Positions 31,531 to 41,759 of a stretch of DNA of 64,000 nt are shown piece by piece. How positions within the stretch are numbered: position 1 is the first letter of the stretch; each line of letters opens with the position of its first letter. Made by a program: the position numbers and the translations under genes. The notes beneath the pieces were generated by a model. It made no database searches. It was not told the DNA's origin and saw only the letters and a list, made by a program, of their open reading frames with translations. Source of the DNA: Uranotaenia lowii (lineage: Eukaryota > Arthropoda > Insecta > Diptera > Culicidae); assembly GCF_029784155.1 (NCBI RefSeq), contig NC_073692.1, forward strand, positions 66,156,888 to 66,220,887. The letters run 5' to 3'.

Positions 31531-32823
31531 TCAACCCACAACCGGTAATCCTCCAGTCGTTCCATTAACAACTCCACCCACGACTGGCAATCCTCCGACA
31601 GTTCCTCCAACCACACCTGTGCCTCCTCCAACAACTCCACCCCCACCTGTGCTTCCTCCAGCAAATCCACCCACGACAGGCAATCCTCCGACAGTTCCTC
31701 CAACAACTCCACCCACTACCGGTAATCCTCCGACAGTTCCTCCAACCACACCTGTGCCTCCTCCAACAACTCCACCCCCACCTGTGCTTCCTCCAGCAAC
31801 TCCACCCACGACAGGCAATCCTCCGACAGTTCCTCCAACAACTCCACCCACTACCGGTAATCCTCCAGTCGTTCCATTAACAGCTCCACCCACGACTGGC
31901 ACACCTCCTACGCCTCCTACTGGAGTATTAATAAGAAAATCAACGTTTGAATCACCTCCGTGACAGCTGCTATCCGGAACTATGGAATCAACGGGTTCAT
32001 TAACACAATCAGCACTGGCTTCCGACAGAAGCTCTCTGGCGACGATTGAAACTATTTTCAGTGTCGTTACGTAGGGTCTGACACACTGTCCGAATGTTTG
32101 AATCAATCGTTGGGGCTCCTCGCAATACTGTGCTCGTACTCTATCCTGACACAATCTCACTTCGTTACCGAGCAACTCCGGTGCTCCGAATTGAACGTAA
32201 AGATGTTCGAAGTCGTAACCCTGCTCACGGCTATAGAATCCTACTCTGAGAACGTACGTTAGAGAAACGCTCGGCCATTCCGGTTGAGTCACAACATTAT
32301 CCTTGCTGAATTCCAACAACGTGCGATATGGTACATTTTGGATTAGGATGGCTTCACGCATGAACTTTTTCCGGATGTCGTCGGTGTAGCGAAGATACTG
32401 TTGGCTGCTGCTTCCAGAATGCCCGTAAACATTGTGGTAACACACAAATGAACGATACGCTCGTTCGAGAACTTGATCTTTCAGCTCGTCGACCCCAGAG
32501 TTTTGTAGACAGCATTGGATGTGGCGTTCACTTTCTTCGTCGAACTGAACACCGCTCAAGGCGGCAATGAGCTGACGGCCAATGACCCCTTGTTCCGTAT
32601 CCCAAGCTTGCAAATCGAGCAAGACGCAGTGAATTAGCTGTTTAACGCTTTGCTCGTTCGGAAACCCGTTTTGTATGTATCGATTTGCGGTACTGTTCGA
32701 TATTTTGAAATAGTTTGCACACTGCGAGAAAGATTCCTCGAACGACCGATAGAATGGTGATCTCCAAAACTGCGCACCGGCTACGGCGTGCAATACACCT
32801 AGCAAAACTATCGACAGCTGCAT
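31531..32823 (-). CDS. Secreted OBP-like protein with VVGG-rich tail (gene 3)
   Basis: 430 residues, intronless. The OBP-like core differs from gene 2 at only about ten positions in 300 (for example NGFPNEQ against NGFSNEQ, LYVQFG against LYTQFG). The tail is built of longer repeats (GGLPVVGGVVGG, STGGGGVVGGGTGVVGG), without the GGLPV run. The stop at 31533-31531 (TGA) replaces a Gly codon (GGA) of the repeat. Reading on in frame gives 53 more codons to a TAA at 31371-31369, the position of the stop in gene 2. The protein is therefore shortened relative to its ancestor but probably still secreted and folded. Signal peptide, TATA box and spacing are unchanged. Confidence 0.75.
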   Translation of the reverse strand: MQLSIVLLGVLHAVAGAQFWRSPFYRSFEESFSQCANYFKISNSTANRYIQNGFPNEQSVKQLIHCVLLDLQAWDTEQGVIGRQLIAALSGVQFDEESERHIQCCLQNSGVDELKDQVLERAYRSFVCYHNVYGHSGSSSQQYLRYTDDIRKKFMREAILIQNVPYRTLLEFSKDNVVTQPEWPSVSLTYVLRVGFYSREQGYDFEHLYVQFGAPELLGNEVRLCQDRVRAQYCEEPQRLIQTFGQCVRPYVTTLKIVSIVARELLSEASADCVNEPVDSIVPDSSCHGGDSNVDFLINTPVGGVGGVPVVGGAVNGTTGGLPVVGGVVGGTVGGLPVVGGVAGGSTGGGGVVGGGTGVVGGTVGGLPVVGGVVGGTVGGLPVVGGFAGGSTGGGGVVGGGTGVVGGTVGGLPVVGGVVNGTTGGLPVVG

Positions 32824-32878
32824 GATTACTCCGAACGATTAATCCGTTGTGGATGTGAATGTCCTCCATTACTGAGTC

Positions 32879-32888
32879 TTTTATACCC
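32879..32888 (-). promoter_or_regulatory. TATA box of OBP-like gene 3
   Basis: Minus strand GGGTATAAAA, 56 bp upstream of the ATG at 32823. Confidence 0.7.
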
Positions 32889-33118
32889 AGTCAACAGCTA
32901 ACATCATGAATGAAACTGGTAAAATCCTTCTTGAGTTGGGGTAAAATGTCATAAAAAGCTCACTCTACAAATATTTACGTAATTAAAAAAAAATATTTTA
33001 TTTCAAATTGATTTTTACATATTTAAATTCCTGGAGGTCAATTTATATTGTAATACTATTTAATAAGTGCTTCTTCATGCTTATTAAATTTAATTTTTTG
33101 TTGTTTTTATTTTACAAC

Positions 33119-34851
33119 ATACTAACTAACTCGACTGGATATTTCAAGCGATCTTTATTTTTCAGAAACAAAGTATGCGGCCTCTCACAACTCTATGCTT
33201 ATGAAGCGTTTCGGCCCTTCTCCCTCATAACCCTTCAACTTTAAGGCCTATCATAGGTGAACGCCATTTGAGGAAGACTTGGGCAAATTGTTTTGAATAT
33301 TTTCACGAGCCACGCTTGCCGAGCTTTATCAAGCAATGATTGCCTTTACGAAAATAAAATAGGGTTGTTGAATTTGCTTGCTGCTCACCAATGAGTTGTT
33401 ATACAAACTTGAATGTAAACATTACTTGTAGTGCAAAGTTTGTCAACACCAGCTAGCATAATGAAGAGGGTGATCCAGCAGTTCAATCGGAATGAGTTAA
33501 GGTAGATTCAACTCAGAAGATTTCGTACGACAAAATAATATCAAAGCCAAAACATTAGGAACTCAAATGTTCTGTGTCGGCAAAATTTCATTCAGTCTGC
33601 AAAAGTTTTATTACGCAAACTTTCTTCAAGAGCTCTAAACAATCGAGCATGACAGATGGTAGACTTTGTTGATAGGCGGTTATCTTTAATTTCCCGAAAG
33701 ATCCACGACATCAATTATGGACCATCGTTTGCTCTGTCCCCTTTCTTGAAACTGTTGACCTCATCAACGACCAAACAAAACTAAAAAAAAACACCGGTGA
33801 AATACAATGGCCAATAAAATCTTCCGGATAGTGCGCGGGAACGCCATACGGCACTTGCTCCGTAGTCGCCGCCTGTGGGAAACATCCGCAGAAAATTTCG
33901 TGTCTCATGATGAGAACTGGTTCGATCTGATGAATTTAGTTGGGTTGCAAATGGAGTCAAAAGGATGAAACAAGTTCAACCGCTTCCTGGAAACACAAAT
34001 GTGCCATTATAAAGCCAAATTAGCATATAACTTAAAACGAGCGGTACAGTTGTTTCGCAAACTTTTGCAGTAATTTATATTCCATTGAAAATTTTAAGGT
34101 TTCTGAAAAAATAAGCAAATTATAGCACATCTTTTACTGGTTGTTTAACCTTGGTACAATGAAGGTTGTCGAAATAAAAGTTGGTGTTAGTACAAATTCT
34201 GTAGACTTTTAAACATGTATTTTTGACACTTTCTAAAATGTTTATTTTAGCATGAACTATACCGGGAAGTCATATTGAAGTTTGAAACATATGGTTATGT
34301 TTACATTTCCTTTAAAAAAATTCAAACTTGAGTAGAATAAATGTTTTAACAAAATAATCCTATTTTTTCCATTTTCGGTATGTGAAAAATGTCTAGAACT
34401 GAATGATATTTTTGGACAATATAGACTGTTCCAGAAGCTATAGGCACACTATCAAAATAAAAAAAAATCTTTTAAATTTTATTAATTTTATTTGGCACAC
34501 TGTATTATTATTTGTGTCCTGCGCCTACCCAACACTGTACTCTTATTTGATGAAAATCTGTAATCATAAGCCAGACTTCGCACTCTTCCTCAAACATGAC
34601 TTATAAGCTTCTGTACAGATGCATTAACCACCATTTTCACCACTCTCTGCCAATCCTTTTTCAATTTTCCGATGGCATCAGCTGGTTTTATGTATTTTTG
34701 TAGCTTGGCTTTGGTTAAAGCTCAAAATGTCTAGATTGCACTATGGGGTTTGAGGCGGCAAAAAGTCAAAAACTGAACTTTATCGCATCGCTTTATTTAT
34801 TTTTTCTAGTTAATCAGACATCAGACTTTGAAAAATTGAAAAATGTATCTG
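33119..34851. other. AT-rich intergenic region
   Basis: 1.7 kb between gene 3 and the nested element cluster. Apart from a 53-codon reading frame at 33807 nothing is recognised. Confidence 0.4.
33807..33968 (+). CDS. Possible small protein or first exon (53 aa)
   Basis: ATG in a fair context (ATACAATGG) opens a 53-codon frame beginning MANKIFRIVRGNAIRHLLRS. The Arg-rich, amphipathic N-terminus lacking acidic residues resembles a mitochondrial targeting sequence. Codon use looks more gene-like than its surroundings. No family recognised and no transcript evidence; it could be chance. Confidence 0.2.
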   Translation: MANKIFRIVRGNAIRHLLRSRRLWETSAENFVSHDENWFDLMNLVGLQMESKG

Positions 34852-37410
34852 ATCACGGAGAAAAAAGACGACAGTTGTTCCAATTATTTCATATTGTTAA
34901 ACCAATAATCGAAATGCAGTTGATTTTTTTGCAATTGTGCTTACGCAATCAACTATCAATATAATGCATTCAACTGTATGATTAATTTTATGCATTCAAC
35001 TAAAAATACAATAGATTCAAAAACTGATGATTGCACTTATGCAATCAACTATGAATATAATTGATTCAATGGTAATTGTATAATTGATTCAACTGTAGAT
35101 ATGATATAGATTCAACTACAATTGTATGATTGATTTCAGACATTCGACTATAAATATAATAGATTCAACTAAAGTGGTATAATTGATTCAATTGTCAATA
35201 TGATAGATTCAACTACAATTGTATCATTGATTTTAGGCATTTGTTTATTTGTGTAAAAACATCAACGGATCACCTGTTGATCCTAATGATAGCTTAATAA
35301 AATAATGAGTTACAAACAAGTTCAAAGCTACCTTAGTCTACACAGTCCTCGATACCATTAAACTTTGTCTTCGGAAAGTGGCTCTTGATACGTTGAAATC
35401 GAAGTACTCGGCGAAGCGGTTAAAAGTTCTAAAAATTCCTATAAGAGCGCTGTTTGCTCCGTAGTTGTTCAGCCGTATTGGAACATAGAGCTGCAGATTT
35501 TGGTTCCTTAGTCCTCGGGGTCGCACACTGAGGGGAATAGCTTCCAGCAACACGGGAGAGTCAATTCTCGACGCGAGGAGATCCGATACGACTAAAACTC
35601 GTGCAGCGTTTCGGCGGACATGAAGTGTGTCCAAATCAATTAGGTGGCAACGGCTTTCGTAATTGAGTAAACGAAACGGATCTAGCCAGTTCAAGTGTCT
35701 CAGGGTATACCGCATAAAGCGCCGCTGGATAACCTCAATTCGTTCGGCTCCATTCTGGTAAATTTGGCACCAAACTGCTGATGCATATTCGAGAGCTGAG
35801 CGAACGATGCTGCAATACAAGCTTTTTAGGCAGTACACATCTTTGAACTCCTTGGTTACGCAAAATAAGAAGCCAAGACTTCTAGATGCTTTATCAACGA
35901 TGTAAATCGTATGAGTCTTAAACTCTAGCCGATGGTCTAGGATCCCGCCCCGATCTTTGATGTGGTTCACCCAGGCGATGGTTTCGTTACCAAGAGTGTA
36001 CTCCGCGTGTATAGAGTTCCGCTTGCGAGAAAATGAAATGACAGCACATTTACTCCGGTTCACAGGCAGGCAGTTGGTGTAACACCAGTGAGCGAAGGTA
36101 TTGAACTGCCTTTGCAAGAAATCGATGTCCTCTTGGCTGTTGATGGTGTGAAAAAGTTTTAGGTCATCAGCATACGCAAGTTTAGGTCCATCAAGGAAAG
36201 TGAGTACATCGTTAAAATAGATGACAAAAATTATCGGTCCCAGGTGGCTTCCCTGAGGCACGCCTGAACAAGCGGAGAATTGTCTTGAGAAAAAAATTTC
36301 TGTTTGAACTGATAATTTTCGTCCCGTTAAGTAGCTTCGAAACCAGTCTAGTAAAGATCCACAGAATCCTAAGCTTTCGAGTTTAACGATTGCAATATCG
36401 TGATTTACTTAATCGAAAGCAGCAGACAGATCAGTATAGATGGCGTCAGTTTGTGACTTCATGGCAAAGCTATCTTGGACGCACGATGTGAAAGTCAGCA
36501 AATTTGTAGTCGTGGATCGTTTTGGCCAAAATCCATGTTGATCGTTGGAAAAGTATTGCTTCGTGGACGAAAAAATTGGATCCAGAACAACCAATTCAAA
36601 CAGTTTTGCTATCGAACAGAGAGCTGAAATTCCGCGGTAGTTGTTTATATCTTCCTTATCTCCTTTTTTGTGAACAGGGAACATGTAAGCTTCTTTCCAA
36701 AGCGAGGGAAAGATTGCGAAGCTCGAAAAATATGCCTAATGGGAGTCAGTAGGTGTGGCATGAAACGTTTCAAGAAGATAGCTGGTATCCCGTCCGGACC
36801 CGTAGAAGATGAATTTTTAAGCTTAGCTGTCGCCTTCAAAATGGCTGCGTCATCGAATGTGATACCGTTTAAGGAAGAATCTAGAGGTGAAATATTTCTT
36901 ACAGCCATATCCAGTTGCTCTGAGGAAATGGACCCTGTTGTGAAAACGCTTGAAAACTTCTCAGCAAAAAGATTACATATTTCAGGATCGGTGTTTGCTG
37001 AGTTGCCGTTCAAGAACATTTGAGACGGAAGTCCGGATTCTTTCCGCTGATTTTTGACGTACTTCCAGAAAGATTTCGGATTGGTTTTAAAATTGCGTTG
37101 TAGCCGGTGAAGATAGTTCTGGTAGCAACGCCTGCTGCTTTTTTTGTACGCTGTGTTTAGTTTGCGGTATTCTTCTTTTGTGCAGAGGGACTTGTGCTTG
37201 CTGTAGTATCGAAGAGCACGGTTTTTAGCCGTCTTCAATTGTCGCAGCTGGTTATTGACCCAGGGAGCTCGAGGGTTGGAAGGTAAGCTACGTTTCGGAA
37301 CATGACGATCGATTATGTAGTTGAGTATGTTTGAAAAAGTCGCAGCGGCAGCGCTGGGGTTAGAGAGATCGAGCTCGTTCTCCCATTCGATGGAATCTAG
37401 GACTCAAGAG

Positions 37411-37960
37411 CAGGCTTGTAAGTGGTCACCATCGTTTGATTTTTTTCGGAGACATCCACAACACATCGTTCGTGACAATCATGGAGAGCGCAATCGTTTG
37501 ATCGGAGAGCAAAAAAATGTCAAAGGAAATTTTGATCTTTGTTGTGGTTAGTCGTTTGACTTTCATCCCTCTTGCGTAAATAATCTTCCACATTGTTCGA
37601 TCAACACATCCAAACATCACCCGGCGCTGCAGAGTGGCGAATTTTTTTTCAACAGGAGGGAGTGAATAGAAAAGATTGCATTTACTTATTTAGTCTGTAA
37701 GTTCTGCTGCGTGAAAGAGACAGGCGATATCGTAAACTGTCGGGAATTAGGGTCGTTTGACCATCAAATTATCGCTCTCGTGTACCAAGACACGAAATTT
37801 CGTTCGACAATCACACAAAGAAGAATGAATGTCGTTTCGTTTGATGGTAGTCAACTGTTCGGCAAGTGTTTGGTCGCATTCGTTTGATGGCACGAACAAT
37901 GACACTGATAAAAGCAGGCTGCGCGACTGTCAGAGAAAATGTCGATGGTTTACAAGTCTG
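37411..37960. mobile_element. hAT-type MITE, 550 bp
   Basis: 8-bp TSD CTCAAGAG (37403-37410, 37961-37968), typical of hAT. Ends CAGGCTTGTAA and, inverted, CAGACTTGTAA. The octamer TCGTTTGA occurs six times inside (37432, 37494, 37552, 37753, 37837, 37880), like subterminal transposase-binding motifs. Non-coding. Confidence 0.85.
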
Positions 37961-38251
37961 CTCAAGAGATTGCTTCGTAATCGGCGTTTTTGAAGTCCTG
38001 GTAGAATGAAGCAGTTTCCTCCTCCGTTAATGTTAGTGACATCGAGTGAGACCACTTACGCTGGATGATGAGAAACAACTTTGACGAGAGGAGCGGGAGC
38101 TAAATCAATTGTCGGATTCCTGAAGCCTTCGTTTATGAAGCAGTGGTCACATTTTCATATGTGATGAAAGAAATTAGAGAAACATGAACTATCAAAGAAC
38201 GAAAGAACATAAGCCGTAAATATCATGAAAATTTCGAAAAAGATACAACGG

Positions 38252-38324
38252 CTCACCGACAGGACTTGAACCTGCAATCTCCGCTTCGGTACAACGGCGC
38301 GTTAGCCAATTCCACCACGGTGAA
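38252..38324 (-). ncRNA. tRNA-like head of SINE unit, copy 1
   Basis: 73-nt sequence that folds as a tRNA: acceptor stem TTCACCG/CGGTGAG, 3-bp D stem, anticodon stem CCGTT/AGCGG with loop GTACCGA, and T arm GCAGG-TTCAAGT-CCTGT. The formal anticodon is ACC. It has A-box and B-box promoter elements. It lies inside the SINE multimer, so it is treated as a SINE head and not as a functional tRNA gene. Confidence 0.7.
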
Positions 38325-39278
38325 CGTGATGGAACCGGCGAACACGAGCAATCGAGCTCTGCCGATCAACTGCTGGACCTTCTATCGAAACACCATGTAT
38401 ATCCCGCATGTGATCTTTCCCTCTATTGATCTCTCTTGTTTCTCTAACCCCACCCATCGACTCGGGATTTTAGCCGAGCGAGCACATGGTCGATTGCTTC
38501 GGGTTTGCCGCAACTTACGGTCAGATGAAGAAGCAATCAGTGCCGCTCAAGGTTCCGAGCAGACCAGTTACACAGGGAGGTGTTGCTCTGTTGAAATCAA
38601 TACTGATGTTATGAAATCGCTTGGTACATCTTTGTACCTGAAAATGATCACATTTTCATATGTGATGAAAGAAATTAGAGAAACATGAACTATCAAAGAA
38701 CGAAAGAACATAAGCCGTAAATATCATGAAAATTTCGAAAAAGATACAACGGCTCACCGACAGGACTTGAACCTGCAATCTCCGCTTGTGATCATTTTCA
38801 GGTACAAAGATGTACCAAGCGATTTCATAACATCAGTATTGATTTCAACAGAGCAACACCTCCCTGTGTAACTGGTCTGCTCGGAACCTTGAGCGGCACT
38901 GATTGCTTCTTCATCTGACCGTAAGTTGCGGCAAACCCGAAGCAATCGACCATGTGCTCGCTCGGCTAAAATCCCGAGTCGATGGGTGGGGTTAGAGAAA
39001 CAAGAGAGATCAATGGGCGATGGGCGCGCTCGCGGTCCCGGTATACGATTTCTCGTGTGCTAAACAGAGAGAGAAATAGCCTTCACTCCAATTTCACTCC
39101 GATTAGCTGTCATTCTTATGGAAATCTGTGTAAGAGTAAAGAGCAGGCTTTATTCTTTTTAGCAGGCCCAATCCCAATAGAGGGAAAGATCACATGCGGG
39201 ATATACATGGTGTTTCGATAGAAGGTCCAGCAGTTGATCGGCAGAGCTCGATTGCTCGTGTTCGCCGGTTCCATCACG

Positions 39279-39351
39279 TTCACCGTGGTGGAATTGGCTA
39301 ACGCGCCGTTGTACCGAAGCGGAGATTGCAGGTTCAAGTCCTGTCGGTGAG
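39279..39351 (+). ncRNA. tRNA-like head of SINE unit, copy 2
   Basis: Identical by eye to copy 1, on the opposite strand. Same 73-nt cloverleaf with anticodon ACC. Confidence 0.7.
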
Positions 39352-39779
39352 CCGTTGTATCTTTTTCGAAATTTTCATGATATTTACGGCTTATGTTCTT
39401 TCGTTCTTTGATAGTTCATGTTTCTCTAATTTCTTTCATCACATATGAAAATGTGATCATTTTCAGGTACAAAGATGTACCAAGCGATTTCATAACATCA
39501 GTATTGATTTCAACAGAGCAACACCTCCCTGTGTAACTGGTCTGCTCGGAACCTTGAGCGGCACTGATTGCTTCTTCATCTGACCGTAAGTTGCGGCAAA
39601 CCCGAAGCAATCGACCATGTGCTCGCTCGGCTAAAATCCCGAGTCGATGGGTGGGGTTAGAGAAACAAGAGAGATCAATAGAGGGAAAGATCACATGCGG
39701 GATATACATGGTGTTTCGATAGAAGGTCCAGCAGTTGATCGGCAGAGCTCGATTGCTCGTGTTCGCCGGTTCCATCACG

Positions 39780-39852
39780 TTCACCGTGGTGGAATTGGCT
39801 AACGCGCCGTTGTACCGAAGCGGAGATTGCAGGTTCAAGTCCTGTCGGTGAG
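39780..39852 (+). ncRNA. tRNA-like head of SINE unit, copy 3
   Basis: Third complete 73-nt cloverleaf, exactly 501 bp after copy 2. A fourth, truncated head (38754-38787, minus strand) ends at the inversion junction inside the anticodon stem. Confidence 0.7.
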
Positions 39853-40180
39853 CCGTTGTATCTTTTTCGAAATTTTCATGATATTTACGGCTTATGTTCT
39901 TTCGTTCTTTGATAGTTCATGTTTCTCTAATTTCTTTCATCACATATGAAAATGTGATCATTTTCAGGTACAAAGATGTACCAAGCGATTTCATAACATC
40001 AGTATTGAAGCAGTGGTCTAGCATACGGCCGTTTTCGTTTTCGAAGCTGTTGATCTGGCGAAGAGTCGCGGTGCTCAAAGAGTCCAGGAAGATGTTGGTA
40101 GGAGCCGAGAAATAGGAGCGCATAGGATCTGGGAACAAAAAGGCACCGTGGGATTTAACTGGCATTTAACTATAATTATA

Positions 40181-41587
40181 CAGTATGCAAAAAAACTAGA
40201 TTTATTCCAAAAAACCCTACGGAAAATTAAAACACAGTTAATTGTTGTTCAGTTTATAATTGTTTATGTTAAAACAAAGTTGCATTTGAGATATGATGTT
40301 AAAAAAAAAGAAAAAAAATAACGCAAAAAAGTTTATCCACCCCTCTGGCTCACATAGCTTTAGTACTTCGTGTGACCTCCTTTGGCTTCAATAACTGCTT
40401 GACAACGTCGTGGCATTGATTCAACAAGCTTAGCAGTTGTTTTCGGGGTGATTTTGTCCCATTCAGTTGAGATTACCTGCCGAAATTGCTGGATGCTTGT
40501 TGGTTTTTGCTCCTGAACCTTAATTTTCAAAATTGACCAGAGATGCTCGATCGGATTAAGGTCGGGAGACTGTGCTGGCCACTTCATAACCTTGATACGC
40601 TTTTCGTTGATTCATTGCAAAACCAGCTTTGAGGTGTGTTTCAAATCTTCGTCTTGTTGGAACGTATATCATCGCCCCAACTTTAGCTTTTGTGCAGACG
40701 CTTCCATCGATGAATTCTTGTGATACCAGCAGACCCAAATAGCATTACTTTCGACTTATCTGACCAAATCACCTTATTCCAGTCATCACTGGTCCATGAA
40801 ATGTGATGCAGGGCCAACTTCAATCTTTTTTTGATATTTTTTGCGGACAACCATGGCTTCTTAAACGCTACTCTGTCCTTAAGACCTTTCTTATGAAGAC
40901 GATTTTGCACGGATTGTGATGTCAGTTGAATGGAAAATTCGCTTTCAATCTGTTTCGCAATTTTCAGAGCTGATAGTCCCTGGTCCAGCTCTGCTTTCTT
41001 AACGATAGCTCTGTCAATTCGGCCTGTAGGGCTTGTAGTGCTAAGTTAGCTGGTGAGATTGAACCACGCTGTTTGTACACCTGAACAATCCTTGCAACCG
41101 TATCTTTATTAAGCTGGACAATATCGGCAATATTACGGTAGCTTTTGTCGGTTTTGTGATGCTCAAAAATCAAATTTTGGATGTTGATCGGAATTTGTGC
41201 TTTTTTGGGCATTTTGCAACCAATTACTTCCAATTTTGAACACGATACACGAAACGAAAACTCCAAGAGCGCTAAATGACAGTTAGACACAATGTTTACA
41301 TTCAAGAAAGCTGCAGGCTACACACTAAAAATTTGTAAAACACACTTAAATCGTAGTATCCATTTGAAGGTGGATAAACTTTTTTTGCGTTTTTTTACCC
41401 TTTTTCATAATTTATCACATAAAATCGCGAGAAAAGATGTAAACGCCGTATTTTCAATGGCAATATAATAAATAAACATGAAATGATGAATTGTGGAGGA
41501 ACATTCATGAAATCAACTTGATTTTCACCAGAAAAACATTACAATTGTAAATTTGAGAGGTGGGTGGATAAACTATTTTGCATACTG
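40181..41587 (-). mobile_element. Tc1-like transposon, 1.4 kb
   Basis: Inverted ends CAGTATGCAAAA (40181) and TTTTGCATACTG (ending 41587) with TA target duplication on each side (40179-40180, 41588-41589). It inserted 12 bp beyond the LINE's TSD, in the host TIR element. Confidence 0.85.
40354..41212 (-). pseudogene. Tc1 transposase, broken
   Basis: The start MPKKAQIPINIQNLIFEHHK (41212) leads into a paired-type HTH (YRNIADIVQLNKDTVARIVQ). Later parts contain WNKVIWSDKSKVMLFG (first Asp) and AQSPDLNPIEHLWSILK (Glu of DD34E). The three parts lie in three different frames, and the segment with the second Asp is lost. Non-functional. Confidence 0.8.
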
Positions 41588-41759
41588 TAATAGATTAAAC
41601 TGTAGCGGTATAACTGATTCAACTGTAAATATGATAGATTCAACTGTAGTGTTTTAATTGATTCAATTGTAAATATGATAGATTCAACTACAAATGTATG
41701 ATTGATTCTAGGTATTGAACCATAAATATAGTAAATAAATCTATATTGTTATGATAGAT

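Larger units (their letters stand above)
31086..33118. repeat. Segmental duplication, copy 2 (with OBP-like gene 3)
   Basis: Partner of 15575-17450, same orientation, about 15.5 kb away. Flanking sequence diverges sharply at TTTTACAAC (33118), while copy 1 has the TIR element at the same point. Confidence 0.9.
38149..40005. mobile_element. tRNA-headed SINE multimer with 5' inversion
   Basis: Flanked by a 13-bp direct repeat TGAAGCAGTGGTC (38136-38148, 40006-40018). The left part, 38149-38787, is on the minus strand and the right part, 38788-40005, on the plus strand. Both consist of the same unit in head-to-tail order with a period of 501 bp (for example ACATATGAAA at 39441 and 39942). The unit contains a tRNA-like cloverleaf. 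In one unit an extra 164 bp (39015-39178), bounded by CAAT, is present. The inverted and direct parts are contiguous in the unit sequence with a 2-nt overlap (GT). Confidence 0.85.
35243..40160 (-). pseudogene. 5'-truncated Jockey/CR1-group LINE with two insertions
   Basis: Direct repeats GGCATTT (35236-35242, 40161-40167) bound the insertion. The minus strand starts inside the endonuclease domain (NIFLDSLSTATLRQINSFEN) and continues to the RT (STGPDGIPAIFLKR; NNYRGISALCS; SVPQGS-like GVPQGSHLGP; LAYADDLKLF) and the C-terminus, ending at 35338. It is broken by a frameshift near 36700, an in-frame TAA near 36409 within AFD-VNHD, and the insertions at 37411-37960 and 38149-40005. Clade assignment is approximate. 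Confidence 0.75.

Noticed and set aside
38266..38688. 140-codon frame repeated in the SINE multimer
   Set aside because: It runs antisense through the tRNA-like head and SINE body; its conservation is explained by the recent common origin of the units.
39780..39852. Functional tRNA-Gly gene
   Set aside because: Anticodon ACC is not expected in eukaryotes and the sequence is the head of a multi-copy SINE.
38149..40005. LTR or TRIM retrotransposon interpretation of the 501-bp repeats
   Set aside because: No TG...CA ends, no primer-binding site, 13-bp TSD, and an internal inversion; a SINE with tRNA head fits better.
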